A stretch of 64,000 nucleotides of DNA from assembly GCF_025770735.1 (NCBI RefSeq), contig NZ_JAODPB010000001.1, positions 310,001-374,000 on the forward strand, read 5' to 3'. This DNA comes from Shouchella tritolerans. Lineage in GTDB: Bacteria; Bacillota; Bacilli; Bacillales; Bacillaceae_D. A program made the translations under genes and the position numbers. Shown here one piece after another: positions 43,835-53,140 of this stretch. Below the pieces are notes generated by a model, which saw only the letters and a list, made by a program, of their open reading frames with translations, made no database searches and had not been told where the DNA came from. The first letter of the stretch is position 1; every line of letters starts with the position of its first letter.

Positions 43835-45358
43835 CTACATGTTTTTGCCCGTTTCTGTGTGGCCGTCTACATACAACTCATAAGCAATCATGAGTTGTAG
43901 CCACTGTCTTTCATTTTGAAAGGAAATGCCTAGTACTTGCTCGATTCGTTTCACTCGTTGATAGAGCGTGTTGACGTGGATGTGCAGTTGCTTAGCCGTT
44001 TGTTGCCGGGCGCTTCTTCCATTTTCAATTAATGCAGCAAGAGTGGCCATGTAATCAGGTTCTAGGTCGAGCAGTGGCTGTAAATAGTCAATCACAAAAT
44101 CGCGCTTCGTCTGTTCGTCTAAAGAAGGCCATAGCCTGCGACAGCCAAGGTCTTGATAACGAACTAGTGGGGCGTCGCCTTTCATTTCGACAGCAAGCAC
44201 CGCTTCCCGGTAAGAAGAAGCGACGTCAGTAATCATCCTTGGGCGGCTTAGGCCAACCACAAGATGATAGTGGCGCTGTAAATAAGTCGCAAGATGATCG
44301 ATATAGGCACAAGAAGGGGCAAGGACGACATAACGCTCTTCGTAAACAGAAAAATGCCCATTTGGGAAGTAAGCTTGGACAGTTGTTTCAATTTGGCGAG
44401 TAAGTGCAATGTTGTCGCAAACGCTGCCTGCAAGTACGAAACAATAAATAGGGGCGTGGGACAAGTATTCTACAGAACCATAGTCTCCATTCAATAGGTT
44501 TTGGAACGCGCGATTGCGCCTGTGAAGCCCTTGTTCGTAATCGTCATGCTGTTTTTCTAGCTCGCTAGCAAGGATTAACGCAGCAAACTGAAGGGTATTC
44601 CGTTCGATCGCTGATAAAGTCAGCAATGGCCGCCGGGGGCGGAGATAACCGAGGCGTCTTCGATTGCGTACGATCGGAATCGCTTCGTCTTCCTTCACGC
44701 TCGCTTCGATGGTGCAAGGTGTGTGTAAAAGCTGTTCCAACTGGGCAAGGACTTGCTTTGCACCACCTTTACACAACGACTGTACGAGTGTTTCTTTTGC
44801 ATCGCTACAGGCGAGTGCCTGATGGAGGCGGACGTTATCAATCGCCATTGCTGCCTGGTGGGCAAGCCCGAGAGCAATGGCAACGTCATTTTTACGAAAA
44901 GGGATGCTGCTTGAATAGCGATTTAATGTAAATGTGCCTAGACAACGGCCATTGGACAGAAACGGCACATTAATGGAGCTTGTTACGTCTAGTTTGTATG
45001 TGCCCTCGCGAAACCACTTCCAGTTTTCTGGTGAGATGTTGGCCATTTTCTGCTTAATATCATGTTTGCCGAGGCAAAGGTACGGTTTTTTGCTGAGAAA
45101 CACTTTTCCCGTCAACGATTCACCGGGTTTAAAAGCGAGCCGCCGCAAACTTTGTACAGAGACGCCTATGCCTGCGCCAAGCCGAAGCACCTTTTGGTTC
45201 TCGTCGTATAAATAGACGATCGCCATATCCACATGAGGGAAAAAGACATCAACTGTATCTAGCAATAGACGCAGGATGCTCTGTTCATCGCTTGCTTCGG
45301 CTACTAACTGATTAAATTGAACCAACCCCGCTATATCGTCTGCTTGTCCAACTTTCAT
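43835..45358 (-). CDS. PucR/CdaR-type transcriptional regulator with GAF domain
   Basis: 507-residue regulator. ATG at 45358 follows TGGAGG by 9 bases; a frame from 45397 is rejected. An N-terminal GAF domain (about residues 15-170; YLYDENQKVLRLGAGIG, GESLTGKVFL, AIALGLAHQAAMAIDNVRLHQ) is followed by a middle PucR-like region and a C-terminal HTH_30 domain (RQQTAKQLHIHVNTLYQRVKRIEQVLGISF). Such proteins bind small metabolites and activate catabolic operons. It lies just upstream of the ALDH operon on the same strand and is its likely regulator; the pyrimidine operon is another possible target. Confidence 0.87.
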   Translation of the reverse strand: MKVGQADDIAGLVQFNQLVAEASDEQSILRLLLDTVDVFFPHVDMAIVYLYDENQKVLRLGAGIGVSVQSLRRLAFKPGESLTGKVFLSKKPYLCLGKHDIKQKMANISPENWKWFREGTYKLDVTSSINVPFLSNGRCLGTFTLNRYSSSIPFRKNDVAIALGLAHQAAMAIDNVRLHQALACSDAKETLVQSLCKGGAKQVLAQLEQLLHTPCTIEASVKEDEAIPIVRNRRRLGYLRPRRPLLTLSAIERNTLQFAALILASELEKQHDDYEQGLHRRNRAFQNLLNGDYGSVEYLSHAPIYCFVLAGSVCDNIALTRQIETTVQAYFPNGHFSVYEERYVVLAPSCAYIDHLATYLQRHYHLVVGLSRPRMITDVASSYREAVLAVEMKGDAPLVRYQDLGCRRLWPSLDEQTKRDFVIDYLQPLLDLEPDYMATLAALIENGRSARQQTAKQLHIHVNTLYQRVKRIEQVLGISFQNERQWLQLMIAYELYVDGHTETGKNM

Positions 45359-45595
45359 TTTCAGGGCCTCCATCCATGAAAAAATAGATAATTTCAATTT
45401 TACTTGATTCGTTCTTCTTTTTGTAGAGTGGGCGTGTATCTGCCTATCGTGACGCTAATCGTTGTTTATTGTTAGGCCTGTAGGCTATCCAGTTTTTTTC
45501 GCTATGTTCGGAAAACAGCCAACATGATATACATCTTTAAAACGGTTGGATATAATCAGGGTAAGTTACCAATTACTTCCGAAAGGTCGGTGCTC

Positions 45596-46708
45596 ATGGC
45601 TTCTTCTATTTCACCTGAAAAATTGGGTGCAAAAATTGTCGAATGGTACAGCTGTATCGTCTCTCGTGAGGTTGAACAAGCAGAAGAATAAAACAGGAAA
45701 TTGGCCAATTGGTCAATCAGCTTGAAAGATCCGACGAAAAAGTGTTGTCCTATTACTCGCTTGTTTTGTTTCGCCATCAGCTACTAACCGAAGATGTGCA
45801 ACAAAAAAGGGTTGAACCAACGAGCCTCCAGGCTGTCAATGTAGAGGATACGATTTATGATGGCTTGTTAGCGTTTCTATATTATTTTATGAGTGGGCAA
45901 TATGAGTTTTATGAAGGGCGGTATCAATCAGCGCTTCGCTTATATAAGATCGCTGAACAGAAAATTGACCACGTCCACGATCAATCGGAGGAAGCCGAAT
46001 TTTATTTCCGTTTAGGAGAAAGTTATTTTCGCATTGACCAATATACATTTGCTGTCTCTTATCTTGAGCAGGCAATTGATTTGTTTGAGGAACAACAATT
46101 TTATTTGGAGCGGATTTTAAATTGTAGGTTGCTTTTAGCAGCTATAAAAACAGAACTGAATCTGTTTGATGAGGCTGAAAAAGAGTACCAATCTGCACTT
46201 GCTGACGCAACGCCTTATCCAACGACGCACGCTCTTCTGTTAAGGGCATTAGGGCTTAATCGTGTCCGCCAAAAAAAGTTACATGAAGCGGAAATGTATT
46301 TTGTGGAGGCACTGGAATTGGTCAGTTCAAAAAAAGTGTCGAAGGATTGAAAACAATAGCAGACTTAGCCAATGTGCGTTTACGCCAGAATCCCAATAAT
46401 GAACAAGCCGTTACGTTATTGCAAGAAGCAAAAGCAGGAGCGGCAGCCATTCATCTCGAAGAATATATGGTACGCTGTGCCATCACGGAAGCATTGTACA
46501 TAAACGAAGGGGGGACGAGCAACTTACAAGAGAGCTGCAACTTTTGCTTGAGAAAGAGCTCTACTTTGAGTATTCCGAACTAGCAGAAGAGATTGCCGAA
46601 TACTATAAACAACAATCGTTATTTGAAAAGGCCTTTTATTACATGAAGGAAGCGCTTCATTACCGTACGAATATGAAAATTTTAGGGTCAGGAGCTGAAC
46701 AACGATGA
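45596..46708 (+). pseudogene. Rap-family response regulator phosphatase, frameshifted
   Basis: Rap/TPR protein broken by three single-base deletions. Segment 1 (45596-45691) reads MASSISPEKLGAKIVEWY...QAEE and stops. Segment 2 reads KQEIGQLVNQLERSDEKVL to SSKKVSKD (ends 46350). Segment 3 reads SVEGLKTIADLANVRL to INEGG. Segment 4 reads ELQLLLEKELYFEYSELAEEIAEYYKQQ to LGSGAEQR, stopping at 46708. Each break is in a homopolymer run (AAA near 45687, A7 near 46330, G6 near 46512), and one added base restores the frame in each case. The restored chain is about 370 residues, the usual Rap length, with TPR repeats and the N-terminal three-helix bundle. Functional loss is likely; sequencing error must be excluded. 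Confidence 0.85.
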
Positions 46709-46830
46709 AACGAATGATCGCCATGGTCGTAATCGTCTGCTTTATTTTTGTACCGTTTATTGAGAATGGAGCCAAAGCCGAAACGGCTGTCCCAGTGGAA
46801 ACACAAGGTAAGCCAGGCACGGCGACATAA
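46705..46830 (+). CDS. Phr-type secreted signalling peptide precursor
   Basis: 41-residue pre-propeptide overlapping the rap pseudogene by the ATGA typical of rap-phr pairs. MKRMIAMVVIVCFIFVPFIENGAKA is a signal peptide with AKA cleavage site; the remaining ETAVPVETQGKPGTAT is short and hydrophilic. Phr peptides are processed outside to a C-terminal penta- to heptapeptide, here perhaps KPGTAT, and re-imported to inhibit a Rap protein. The frame is intact even though the Rap gene is broken. Too short for general gene finders. Confidence 0.75.
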   Translation: MKRMIAMVVIVCFIFVPFIENGAKAETAVPVETQGKPGTAT

Positions 46831-46848
46831 TGAAAAAATTTCTTTCTA

Positions 46849-46882
46849 AAAAACACTAATGCCTAAGCGTTAGTGTTTTTTT
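46849..46882 (+). terminator. Terminator after phr
   Basis: AACACTAATGC pairs with GCGTTAGTGTT, short CTAA loop, long T-run. Confidence 0.9.
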
Positions 46883-47009
46883 GTATTTTGCATTTGTTAG
46901 GCAAAGAATGTTTTTTGCTAAAGTATCTGTTGCTTTTGCGAGTGTTTTTCGATACGTAAACGATTTCCAGTTGATTCAGTAAAGGGTAGATGCTTGATTT
47001 CTTCTAGTG

Positions 47010-47030
47010 TTGTAACTATAATGGTTACAA
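47010..47030 (+). promoter_or_regulatory. Operator-like palindrome before the Rrf2 regulator
   Basis: TTGTAAC (47010-47016) and GTTACAA (47024-47030) separated by TATAATG, so the -10 hexamer TATAAT lies in the centre. A repressor bound here would block the promoter; autoregulation by the Rrf2 protein is likely. Confidence 0.7.
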
Positions 47031-47045
47031 AGAGGTGATTCGCTA

Positions 47046-47474
47046 ATGAAAATAAGCTCTCGATTTTCGGTAGCGGTCCACATCGGCGCCCTCCTTGCAA
47101 CTGAGCGGACAGCCGTTTTGACATCTGAGTGGATGGCAGCAAGTGTCCATACAAACCCTGTTGTTATACGCCGCATTTCTGCTCAATTAAAAAAAGCAGG
47201 GATTATTGAAGGGCGTAGTGGCACGGGCGGAGCCAGGCTGGCAAAAGATCCAGACGAGCTCACATTGCTCGATTTTTACCAAGCCGTCCAAGTTGTTGCT
47301 GACAATGAGCTGTTTCATATTCATAGTCAGCCCAATCCTAATTGCTACGTCGGCGCCAATATTCAAGGGGTGCTCGAAGTAATGTTAGGCAAAGCACAGC
47401 GCGCAATGGAAGAAGTGTTAGCTAGCATGACGCTTGCAGATGTGCTTGCTAGTTTTCCAGAGAAAATCCAATAG
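47046..47474 (+). CDS. ywnA: Rrf2 family transcriptional regulator (YwnA-like)
   Basis: 142-residue winged-helix regulator: KISSRFSVAVHIGALLATERTAVLTSEWMAASVHTNPVVIRRISAQLKKAG, then wing GIIEGRSGTGGARLAKDPDELTLLDFYQAVQ. It has a single Cys in NPNCYVGANIQG, not the three-Cys Fe-S cluster of IscR, so thiol or ligand sensing rather than an Fe-S cluster. In B. subtilis ywnA is next to ywnB, as here. Ribosome site AGAGGTG. The palindrome upstream suggests autorepression and control of the next gene. Confidence 0.88.
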   Translation: MKISSRFSVAVHIGALLATERTAVLTSEWMAASVHTNPVVIRRISAQLKKAGIIEGRSGTGGARLAKDPDELTLLDFYQAVQVVADNELFHIHSQPNPNCYVGANIQGVLEVMLGKAQRAMEEVLASMTLADVLASFPEKIQ

Positions 47475-47536
47475 GATTTTTTCTGTCTTAAATGTACCTA
47501 TTTCGATTACAAAAATAAAAAGGAGAGATTGATTGT

Positions 47537-48178
47537 ATGAAAACAGCCGTTATAGGAGCCACAGGGAAAGCAGGTCAATTAATTGCACAGGAATTAAAAA
47601 AACGGGGTCATCATGTAACAGCGATTGTCCGCAATAAAAGCAACCTCACTGCTAATGTGGATGATGTTATGGAAAAGGATGTCAACGATTTGACCGCAAC
47701 AGATGTGATGCCGTTTCAGTCTGTTGTCAATGCAATTGGCTTCCCGTCTGAACACTCAGATCAACACGTAACAGTTGGTCGTCATCTGATCGCTATTTTT
47801 AACGAGGTGAAAACGGTTCGGCTGCTCGTTGTCGGTGGTGCTGGCAGTCTTTACGTTGATAAAAACCATAGCCGGATGCTGAAAGATATGCCTTCATTTC
47901 CAGATATGTTTAAGCCGATAGCTGAAGCGCAAAGCAAAAACCTTGCTGACCTTCGGGATGTCAAAGCGTTTGATTGGACGTTTATTAGCCCGGCAGCAGA
48001 TTTTCGGGCAGATGGAGGCAGAACAGGCTCTTATACAAAAGCTGGCGAAGAACTAACAACGAATAAAGAGGGCAACAGTTACATTAGCTATGCTGACTTT
48101 GCCATTGCCGTCGCCGATGAAGTGGAGCAAGCTTCCGTATTAAAAGGCCGTTTTTCCGTTGTAGGTGAAGAACTATAA
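47537..48178 (+). CDS. ywnB: NAD(P)-binding oxidoreductase (YwnB-like)
   Basis: 213-residue atypical short-chain dehydrogenase with an N-terminal Rossmann motif MKTAVIGATGKAGQLIAQELKKRGHHVTAIVRN. The NmrA-like family to which it belongs often reduces quinones or flavins or only senses NADP. Other conserved parts: LLVVGGAGSLYVDK and WTFISPAADF. It follows ywnA after 62 bases with AAGGAGAG and is probably in its regulon. The substrate is unknown. Confidence 0.87.
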   Translation: MKTAVIGATGKAGQLIAQELKKRGHHVTAIVRNKSNLTANVDDVMEKDVNDLTATDVMPFQSVVNAIGFPSEHSDQHVTVGRHLIAIFNEVKTVRLLVVGGAGSLYVDKNHSRMLKDMPSFPDMFKPIAEAQSKNLADLRDVKAFDWTFISPAADFRADGGRTGSYTKAGEELTTNKEGNSYISYADFAIAVADEVEQASVLKGRFSVVGEEL

Positions 48179-48234
48179 TAACCAGATTTTTTGAAGAGAC
48201 CGTATAACAAGCTGTCAGAATAGGGTGTGGTGTG

Positions 48235-48651
48235 ATGCAAGGAAAAAACAAAAATCTCCTATTCGTTTATGGGACATTGCGAAAAGGCGGCGCAAACGCC
48301 CATTACTTGCAGCACAGCGAGTTAGTGGAGGGTATGTGTTGGATCATAGGGGAAATGCACAATACACCATTTGGCTATCCGATTGTCCGTTTTCGCGGCC
48401 AGGAGAAAATCATAGGCGAGCTTTATGCTGTCACCAGCGAAGAACTTGTCTGTATTGACAAATTAGAAGGCTACGATCCCGAAGGCAAAAGTGAAAATGA
48501 GTACGAGCGTGTCGAATGCACTGTCTATACAGATGAAAGCGAGACAAATGCTTACACGTATATTGCTGGAAATGGTTTCGCCTCTATCAATGAACCGATC
48601 ATTGGCGGGGATTGGCTCGTCTTTTTAGCAAGAAAGAAAAGGGGGCGTTGA
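48235..48651 (+). CDS. Gamma-glutamylcyclotransferase-like protein
   Basis: 138-residue GGCT-fold protein. The fold signature LLFVYGTLRKGGANAHYL is clear; the catalytic acid position is near KLEGYDPEGKSENEYERVECTVYTDE, where Glu follows the family pattern, so an enzyme is plausible. B. subtilis YkqA and YtfP-type proteins are relatives. Two starts, GTG 48232 and ATG 48235, are equally placed; ATG is chosen. It may release 5-oxoproline from gamma-glutamyl peptides. Confidence 0.8.
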   Translation: MQGKNKNLLFVYGTLRKGGANAHYLQHSELVEGMCWIIGEMHNTPFGYPIVRFRGQEKIIGELYAVTSEELVCIDKLEGYDPEGKSENEYERVECTVYTDESETNAYTYIAGNGFASINEPIIGGDWLVFLARKKRGR

Positions 48652-48751
48652 CGGTTGGAATGTATTTTCCTGCTGTAAAGGGGGCTAACTGGAAGACAGC
48701 AGCGTATAAATGTTGGAAAGTACTAAGCCAGTGTATACGGGAAGGCGGATG

Positions 48752-48779
48752 GGAAAATAGGCGAGCAAACGCGCTCGCC
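48752..48779 (-). terminator. Terminator of the pyrimidine operon
   Basis: On the minus strand GGCGAGC, loop, GCTCGCC (48760-48779 region), then TATTTTCCC. T-run is short, so moderate. Confidence 0.55.
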
Positions 48780-48791
48780 ACAGAGTGATCC

Positions 48792-50144
48792 TTATGCAAA
48801 CGTACCCAGAACGTTGGAGACTGTATCAACGAGAAAAGTTAAATCATCTTCACTAGAGGTGAGTGGTGGGGCGATAATGAGAACATTGCCCCCTCCTGGG
48901 ATGGTGTCGCTGTTTTTGCCGATGATCAGCCCTTGTTTTTGGCAGGTAGTTACAATCGCTTTCATGGTTTCGTCACCGGCTGGTTCCTTTGTTTGTTTAT
49001 CTTGAACAAGTTCTATGCCGTAAAGGAAGCCAATGCCACGGACTTCGCCGACAATCGAAAGTTGTTCAAGCTGTTTCAATTTGCCAAGAACGGTGCGGCC
49101 TAACGCTTCGACTCGATTGACAATCTGTTCACGCTCAATAATATCAATCGCTTTTAACGCGACCGCGCAAGACGCGGGGTGTCCGCCGTAGGTGGAGATG
49201 TGGCGAAAATGGCTAGTTTCGCCTTTTCCATCGAATGCTTGGTATACGTTTTCGGCAACGCAAGTAGCGCCTAATGGGAGGTAACCGCTCGTAAGTCCTT
49301 TCGCCAGTGTGAGGATGTCAGGTTTGAAATCGTCATCGCCATGCATAAAGCCGAATAGCTTGCCGGTCCTCCCGAAACCAGAGACGACTTCATCTAAAAT
49401 GAGCAAGACTTGATAGCGGTCGCAAATGTCGCGGACACGTTTGTAATAGTTGTTTGATTGTGGGTAAATGACGCCGCCGCCGGAAATGATGGGCTCCATT
49501 ATAAAAGCGGCTACTGTTTCAGGGCCTTCCCATAAAATCGTTTGTTCGAGAAAGTCAGCTGCTAGCTGGTCGTCTTTGGCACTAGAGCCAAAGCTTGATC
49601 GATAGGCGTAAGGCGGTGGAATATGCAAGAAGCCAGGCAAGGCAGCGTCGTACTTTATTTTGCGGTTTGCTTGGGCTGTGGCTGCGAGGGCGCCAAGGGA
49701 ATTGCCATGATAGCCCCGGTAACGGGAAATGATTTTTTGTTTTTCTGGGAAGCCGGTTTGCTTATGGTATTGGCGCGCGATTTTAAAGGCCGTTTCGTTT
49801 GCGTCAGAACCGCCGTTGGCAAAAAAGGTACGAAAACCGCCACCGAGCAAAGCGGCTAATTTTTCAGCCAATGCGATCGCTGGCTGATGACCTAGGGAAA
49901 GGGGAAAATAGGCGAGTTTGTTCATTTGCTCGGTAGCTGCCTCAATGATTTCCGTTTGCCCGTGGCCAAGATTTAGGCACCATAACCCAGAGACACCATC
50001 CATGTAGCGGTTGCCGTTTGTATCCGTAAACCACGACCCTTCACCAGTATCGGCGATAAGGGGCGCTGCCCCTGAACGTTGCATGGCGTGCCAAACATAT
50101 TGCTCGTCTTTTTTGGCCAATGTCGGTTCCATTCCAGTGCTCAC
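48792..50144 (-). CDS. Class III omega-aminotransferase (beta-alanine transaminase type)
   Basis: 450-residue PLP enzyme. The PLP-binding lysine is in [20 protein letters not shown]; other marks are [33 protein letters not shown] and [18 protein letters not shown] (Asp binding PLP nitrogen). Operon position after the beta-ureidopropionase indicates that it transaminates beta-alanine (or 3-aminoisobutyrate) to the semialdehyde, last step of the pathway. Starts at GTG 50144 overlapping the upstream stop (GTGA). Last gene of the operon on the minus strand. Confidence 0.9.
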   Translation of the reverse strand: MSTGMEPTLAKKDEQYVWHAMQRSGAAPLIADTGEGSWFTDTNGNRYMDGVSGLWCLNLGHGQTEIIEAATEQMNKLAYFPLSLGHQPAIALAEKLAALLGGGFRTFFANGGSDANETAFKIARQYHKQTGFPEKQKIISRYRGYHGNSLGALAATAQANRKIKYDAALPGFLHIPPPYAYRSSFGSSAKDDQLAADFLEQTILWEGPETVAAFIMEPIISGGGVIYPQSNNYYKRVRDICDRYQVLLILDEVVSGFGRTGKLFGFMHGDDDFKPDILTLAKGLTSGYLPLGATCVAENVYQAFDGKGETSHFRHISTYGGHPASCAVALKAIDIIEREQIVNRVEALGRTVLGKLKQLEQLSIVGEVRGIGFLYGIELVQDKQTKEPAGDETMKAIVTTCQKQGLIIGKNSDTIPGGGNVLIIAPPLTSSEDDLTFLVDTVSNVLGTFA

Positions 50145-51385
50145 TGTTTAATCGCCTCCTCGCTCATTGTTCGTTTCAATGCTGTTTCCAATAGGACATT
50201 GACGCCCTTTTCGCAGTCCTCCCAAGAAGTCCATTCTTCCTCCGCGTGACTGATTCCTCCCTGGCTTGGTACGAAAATCATCGCTGTCGGGACAAGGGAA
50301 GAAATAAATTGAGCATCGTGGCCAGCACCGCTCACCATGCGTTTATAAGGATAACCGAGCGTTTTTGCCGATTCTTCTATTTGGGCGACAAGGCTGTTGT
50401 CAAACCAAACCGTCTCTCGGCTCCATCGTTTTGTTGCCTGACAAGGAAGGGTGCACGCTGCGGCGACTTCATGAATCACAGTCTCTACTGCAGCCAGCAC
50501 GGCTTCGTCTTGGTGCCTAGCTTCAAGAGTGAAGACAGCACGGCCAGGAATGACTGTATGGATGTTCGGGAACACATTAAAGCGGCCGATCGTATAAACG
50601 AGCGTGTCGTCTAACTGTGCCAGCTTTTCATGGAAAGCCGTCATGCAGGCGTTGGCTGCGGTTAGTGCATCGTGACGCATCCCTTGCGGCGTGGTTCCGG
50701 CGTGGTTGGACTTGCCGCAAATGTCGATTTCGTAACAAACCATGCCAACAACGCACTCAACGGCGCCGATGGTTTGCTTTTCTGCTTCTAAAACCGGCCC
50801 TTGTTCGATATGCAGTTCTAAAAAAGCGCTTGCGTTCGTCAGCCGATTGTGGGCGGAGCCAGCAAAACCACTCGCCGACAGAGCCTCTCCGAAAGAAACA
50901 CCATCTTGGTCCGTTGATTGCATCATTGCGTCTTTGCTAAATTTTCCAGCCAAAACTCCTGATGCCATCATCGAAGGCTCGAAACGGGCTCCTTCCTCGT
51001 TTGTGAAATTGATCAGCCCTAGAGGCAGGTTTAATTCAAGCTTATGTTCTACTATTGTGCGCAGCACTTCTAAGGCGCCTGCAACACCGAGGACACCATC
51101 GAAACGCCCTCCTTTTTTAACCGTGTCAAGGTGGGAACCAAGGTAGACGGGCGGGGCATCGTGCTGTTTTCCTGGGATTATACTGTACATGTTCCCGAGA
51201 TCGTCCGTTGTTACTTCAAGCCCGAGCGATTCACATTGCTGGCGCAGATAAGCCCGCGCTTGCTTGTCTTCTTCAGACAGGGCAAGGCGCGTCACGCCAT
51301 TGTTGGCCGTTGCCCCGAATGCTGCGAACGCCTGGAGCGTTTGTTTAAGCCGTTCGCGATTGATTGCTAACTTATTGGTGTTCAT
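50141..51385 (-). CDS. N-carbamoyl amidohydrolase, M20 type (beta-ureidopropionase or L-carbamoylase)
   Basis: 414-residue M20/AmaB/HyuC-family metal amidohydrolase that splits N-carbamoyl-beta-alanine to beta-alanine, CO2 and ammonia. Metal-site marks: [17 protein letters not shown] (His, Asp), [18 protein letters not shown] (Glu pair), and [25 protein letters not shown] 51385 is placed 8 bases after AAGGAGG; frames further upstream would overlap the preceding gene. Overlaps that 82-residue gene by 14 bases. Name depends on operon context; related enzymes act on N-carbamoyl-L-amino acids. Confidence 0.87.
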   Translation of the reverse strand: MNTNKLAINRERLKQTLQAFAAFGATANNGVTRLALSEEDKQARAYLRQQCESLGLEVTTDDLGNMYSIIPGKQHDAPPVYLGSHLDTVKKGGRFDGVLGVAGALEVLRTIVEHKLELNLPLGLINFTNEEGARFEPSMMASGVLAGKFSKDAMMQSTDQDGVSFGEALSASGFAGSAHNRLTNASAFLELHIEQGPVLEAEKQTIGAVECVVGMVCYEIDICGKSNHAGTTPQGMRHDALTAANACMTAFHEKLAQLDDTLVYTIGRFNVFPNIHTVIPGRAVFTLEARHQDEAVLAAVETVIHEVAAACTLPCQATKRWSRETVWFDNSLVAQIEESAKTLGYPYKRMVSGAGHDAQFISSLVPTAMIFVPSQGGISHAEEEWTSWEDCEKGVNVLLETALKRTMSEEAIKQ

Positions 51386-51620
51386 GGGCATTGCCTCCTT
51401 GGCTAGTAACAGTTGGCCAGACTTGCCCTTTACAAAAAAGGGTTGAAGCATACTTGCGTGCATTAGCGTTTGCTGCTAAAAAGGTTTTGGTTGTCCCCGC
51501 TTTAGTGAACAATACCGTTGAGCCGTTTAAATGATCGGAAATGGATATGATTTTATAGCCGTCACCGATGAGCGCATCAATTGCTCCTTTTTCTTGTTGA
51601 AAGTGGGTGTGTTCAGCCAT
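51372..51620 (-). CDS. Small protein of the pyrimidine operon, unknown
   Basis: 82-residue protein starting at ATG 51620 behind AAGGAGAGG. It reads MAEHTHFQQEKGAIDALIGDGYKIISISDHLNGSTVLFTKAGTTKTFL and ends in GGNAHEHQ. No metal or nucleotide motif; one Cys. It lies between dihydropyrimidinase (67-base gap) and the amidohydrolase, with which it overlaps by 14 bases, so it is translated with them. I do not recognise the family; a helper or regulatory role in the pathway is possible. Confidence 0.7.
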   Translation of the reverse strand: MAEHTHFQQEKGAIDALIGDGYKIISISDHLNGSTVLFTKAGTTKTFLAANANARKYASTLFCKGQVWPTVTSQGGNAHEHQ

Positions 51621-51687
51621 CAAACCTCTCCTTTCTAACGTTTCATGTTGGTGCCTTTGCGGAATAACGGGTAGGGTGTACACGCTA

Positions 51688-53103
51688 TCAGCGCTGGCCT
51701 ACTAAATCATTCGTCCATAACTCCCCATAACGCGCCCGTTTTAGAAACGACCCTTCCCCTGGAGTGCCGACATACGTTTGATCGCGGATAATGACTTTTC
51801 CTCGCGACAACACCGTCCGTGGCGTCCCCTTTACCTGCATTCCTTCAAAGGCGCTGTAATCAACAGCGAGGTGGTGTGTACGAGCTGATAGCACACGCTC
51901 TTCCTGGGGGTCAAACAAGACGATGTCTGCATCGGCACCGACAGCAATGCAGCCTTTTTTCGGATACAGCCCGAACAGTTTGGCAGCTCGCGTCGAGACG
52001 AGGTCGACAAACTCGTTGAGGCCAATGCGCCCTTTGGCTACGCCTTCTGAATACAGAAGTGAAAAGCGATCTTCAATAATAGGCCCACCATTTGGGATTT
52101 TCGTGAAGTCGTTCACGCCCAAGTCTTTTTGGCCAGTGAAGTCAAACGAACACTGGTCGCTGCCAATGGTTTGCAACGTCCCCGTTTTTAGCGCCTTCCA
52201 GAGGGCGTCTTGGTGCTGTTTTTCCCGCAGCGGCGGCGACCATACATATTTGGCTCCTTCAAATCCAGGCTTTCGCAACATGCTTTCATCAAGCACTAAA
52301 TATTGCGGGCATGTTTCGCCCCAAATGTCTGCCCCTTGCTTACGCGCTTCGGCAATTTGTTGGACGGCCTCTTGGCAAGTCACATGGACAACATACAGCT
52401 GCGACTGTGCAAGGGAAGCGAGCTGGCAAGCACGCCCGGTCGCTTCTCCTTCCGCTTCGACGGGGCGAGTAAGAGCGTGGTATATCGGCGCCGTTTTTCC
52501 TTCTTTCAACGCTTGCTTTGTTAAATAATCAATGACATCGCCATTCTCGGCATGGACCATGACTAAAGCGCCTAGTTCTTTCGCTTTTGTGAGTGTCTCA
52601 AAAAGAGTGGCATCATCGGCTTGGAACACATGCTTATAAGCCATAAACACTTTAAAGGAAGAGATGCCTTCTGTTGTGACGATCGCTGGCAATTCATTGA
52701 GCACAGCTTCATTGATTTCGCCGATCATTAAATGGAAGCCGTAGTCAATGGCTGCTTTTCCTGCCGCTTTTTTATGCCATGTTTCTATTGCGGATTGCAG
52801 CGGCTTTTCTTTCTCAGTCAAGCAGAAATCAATGATCGTCGTTGTCCCGCCATAGGCAGCCGCAATTGTTCCTGTTTCAAAGTCGTCTTTTGTAACGGTG
52901 CCCCCAAATGGCATGTCCAGGTGTGTGTGGGGGTCAATGCCACCAGGAAAGACAAAACAGCCGCTTGCATCGATTGTTTCGTCTACCCCTTGAACAGCCA
53001 ATTGTTGGCCAATTTGCGCAATCGTTTCATCTTCGATTAACAAGTCAGCTTTATACGTATCAGAAGCGGTTACAATCGTCCCGTTTTGAATCAGTCGTTT
53101 CAT
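51688..53103 (-). CDS. Dihydropyrimidinase
   Basis: 471-residue cyclic amidohydrolase that opens dihydrouracil to N-carbamoyl-beta-alanine. ATG 53103 follows AAGGAGG; a frame 38 codons longer has no site. Binuclear metal site: DPHTHLDMPFGG, the carboxylated lysine in SSFKVFMAYKH, HAENGD, YVVHVTCQ and the last Asp in IGSDQCSF. Length and motif order are those of D-hydantoinase/dihydropyrimidinase rather than allantoinase or dihydroorotase. Pathway position agrees. Confidence 0.94.
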   Translation of the reverse strand: MKRLIQNGTIVTASDTYKADLLIEDETIAQIGQQLAVQGVDETIDASGCFVFPGGIDPHTHLDMPFGGTVTKDDFETGTIAAAYGGTTTIIDFCLTEKEKPLQSAIETWHKKAAGKAAIDYGFHLMIGEINEAVLNELPAIVTTEGISSFKVFMAYKHVFQADDATLFETLTKAKELGALVMVHAENGDVIDYLTKQALKEGKTAPIYHALTRPVEAEGEATGRACQLASLAQSQLYVVHVTCQEAVQQIAEARKQGADIWGETCPQYLVLDESMLRKPGFEGAKYVWSPPLREKQHQDALWKALKTGTLQTIGSDQCSFDFTGQKDLGVNDFTKIPNGGPIIEDRFSLLYSEGVAKGRIGLNEFVDLVSTRAAKLFGLYPKKGCIAVGADADIVLFDPQEERVLSARTHHLAVDYSAFEGMQVKGTPRTVLSRGKVIIRDQTYVGTPGEGSFLKRARYGELWTNDLVGQR

Positions 53104-53140
53104 TGGTTTCCTCCTTTTTCTAGCTGTGTTTAAGCTCGAT

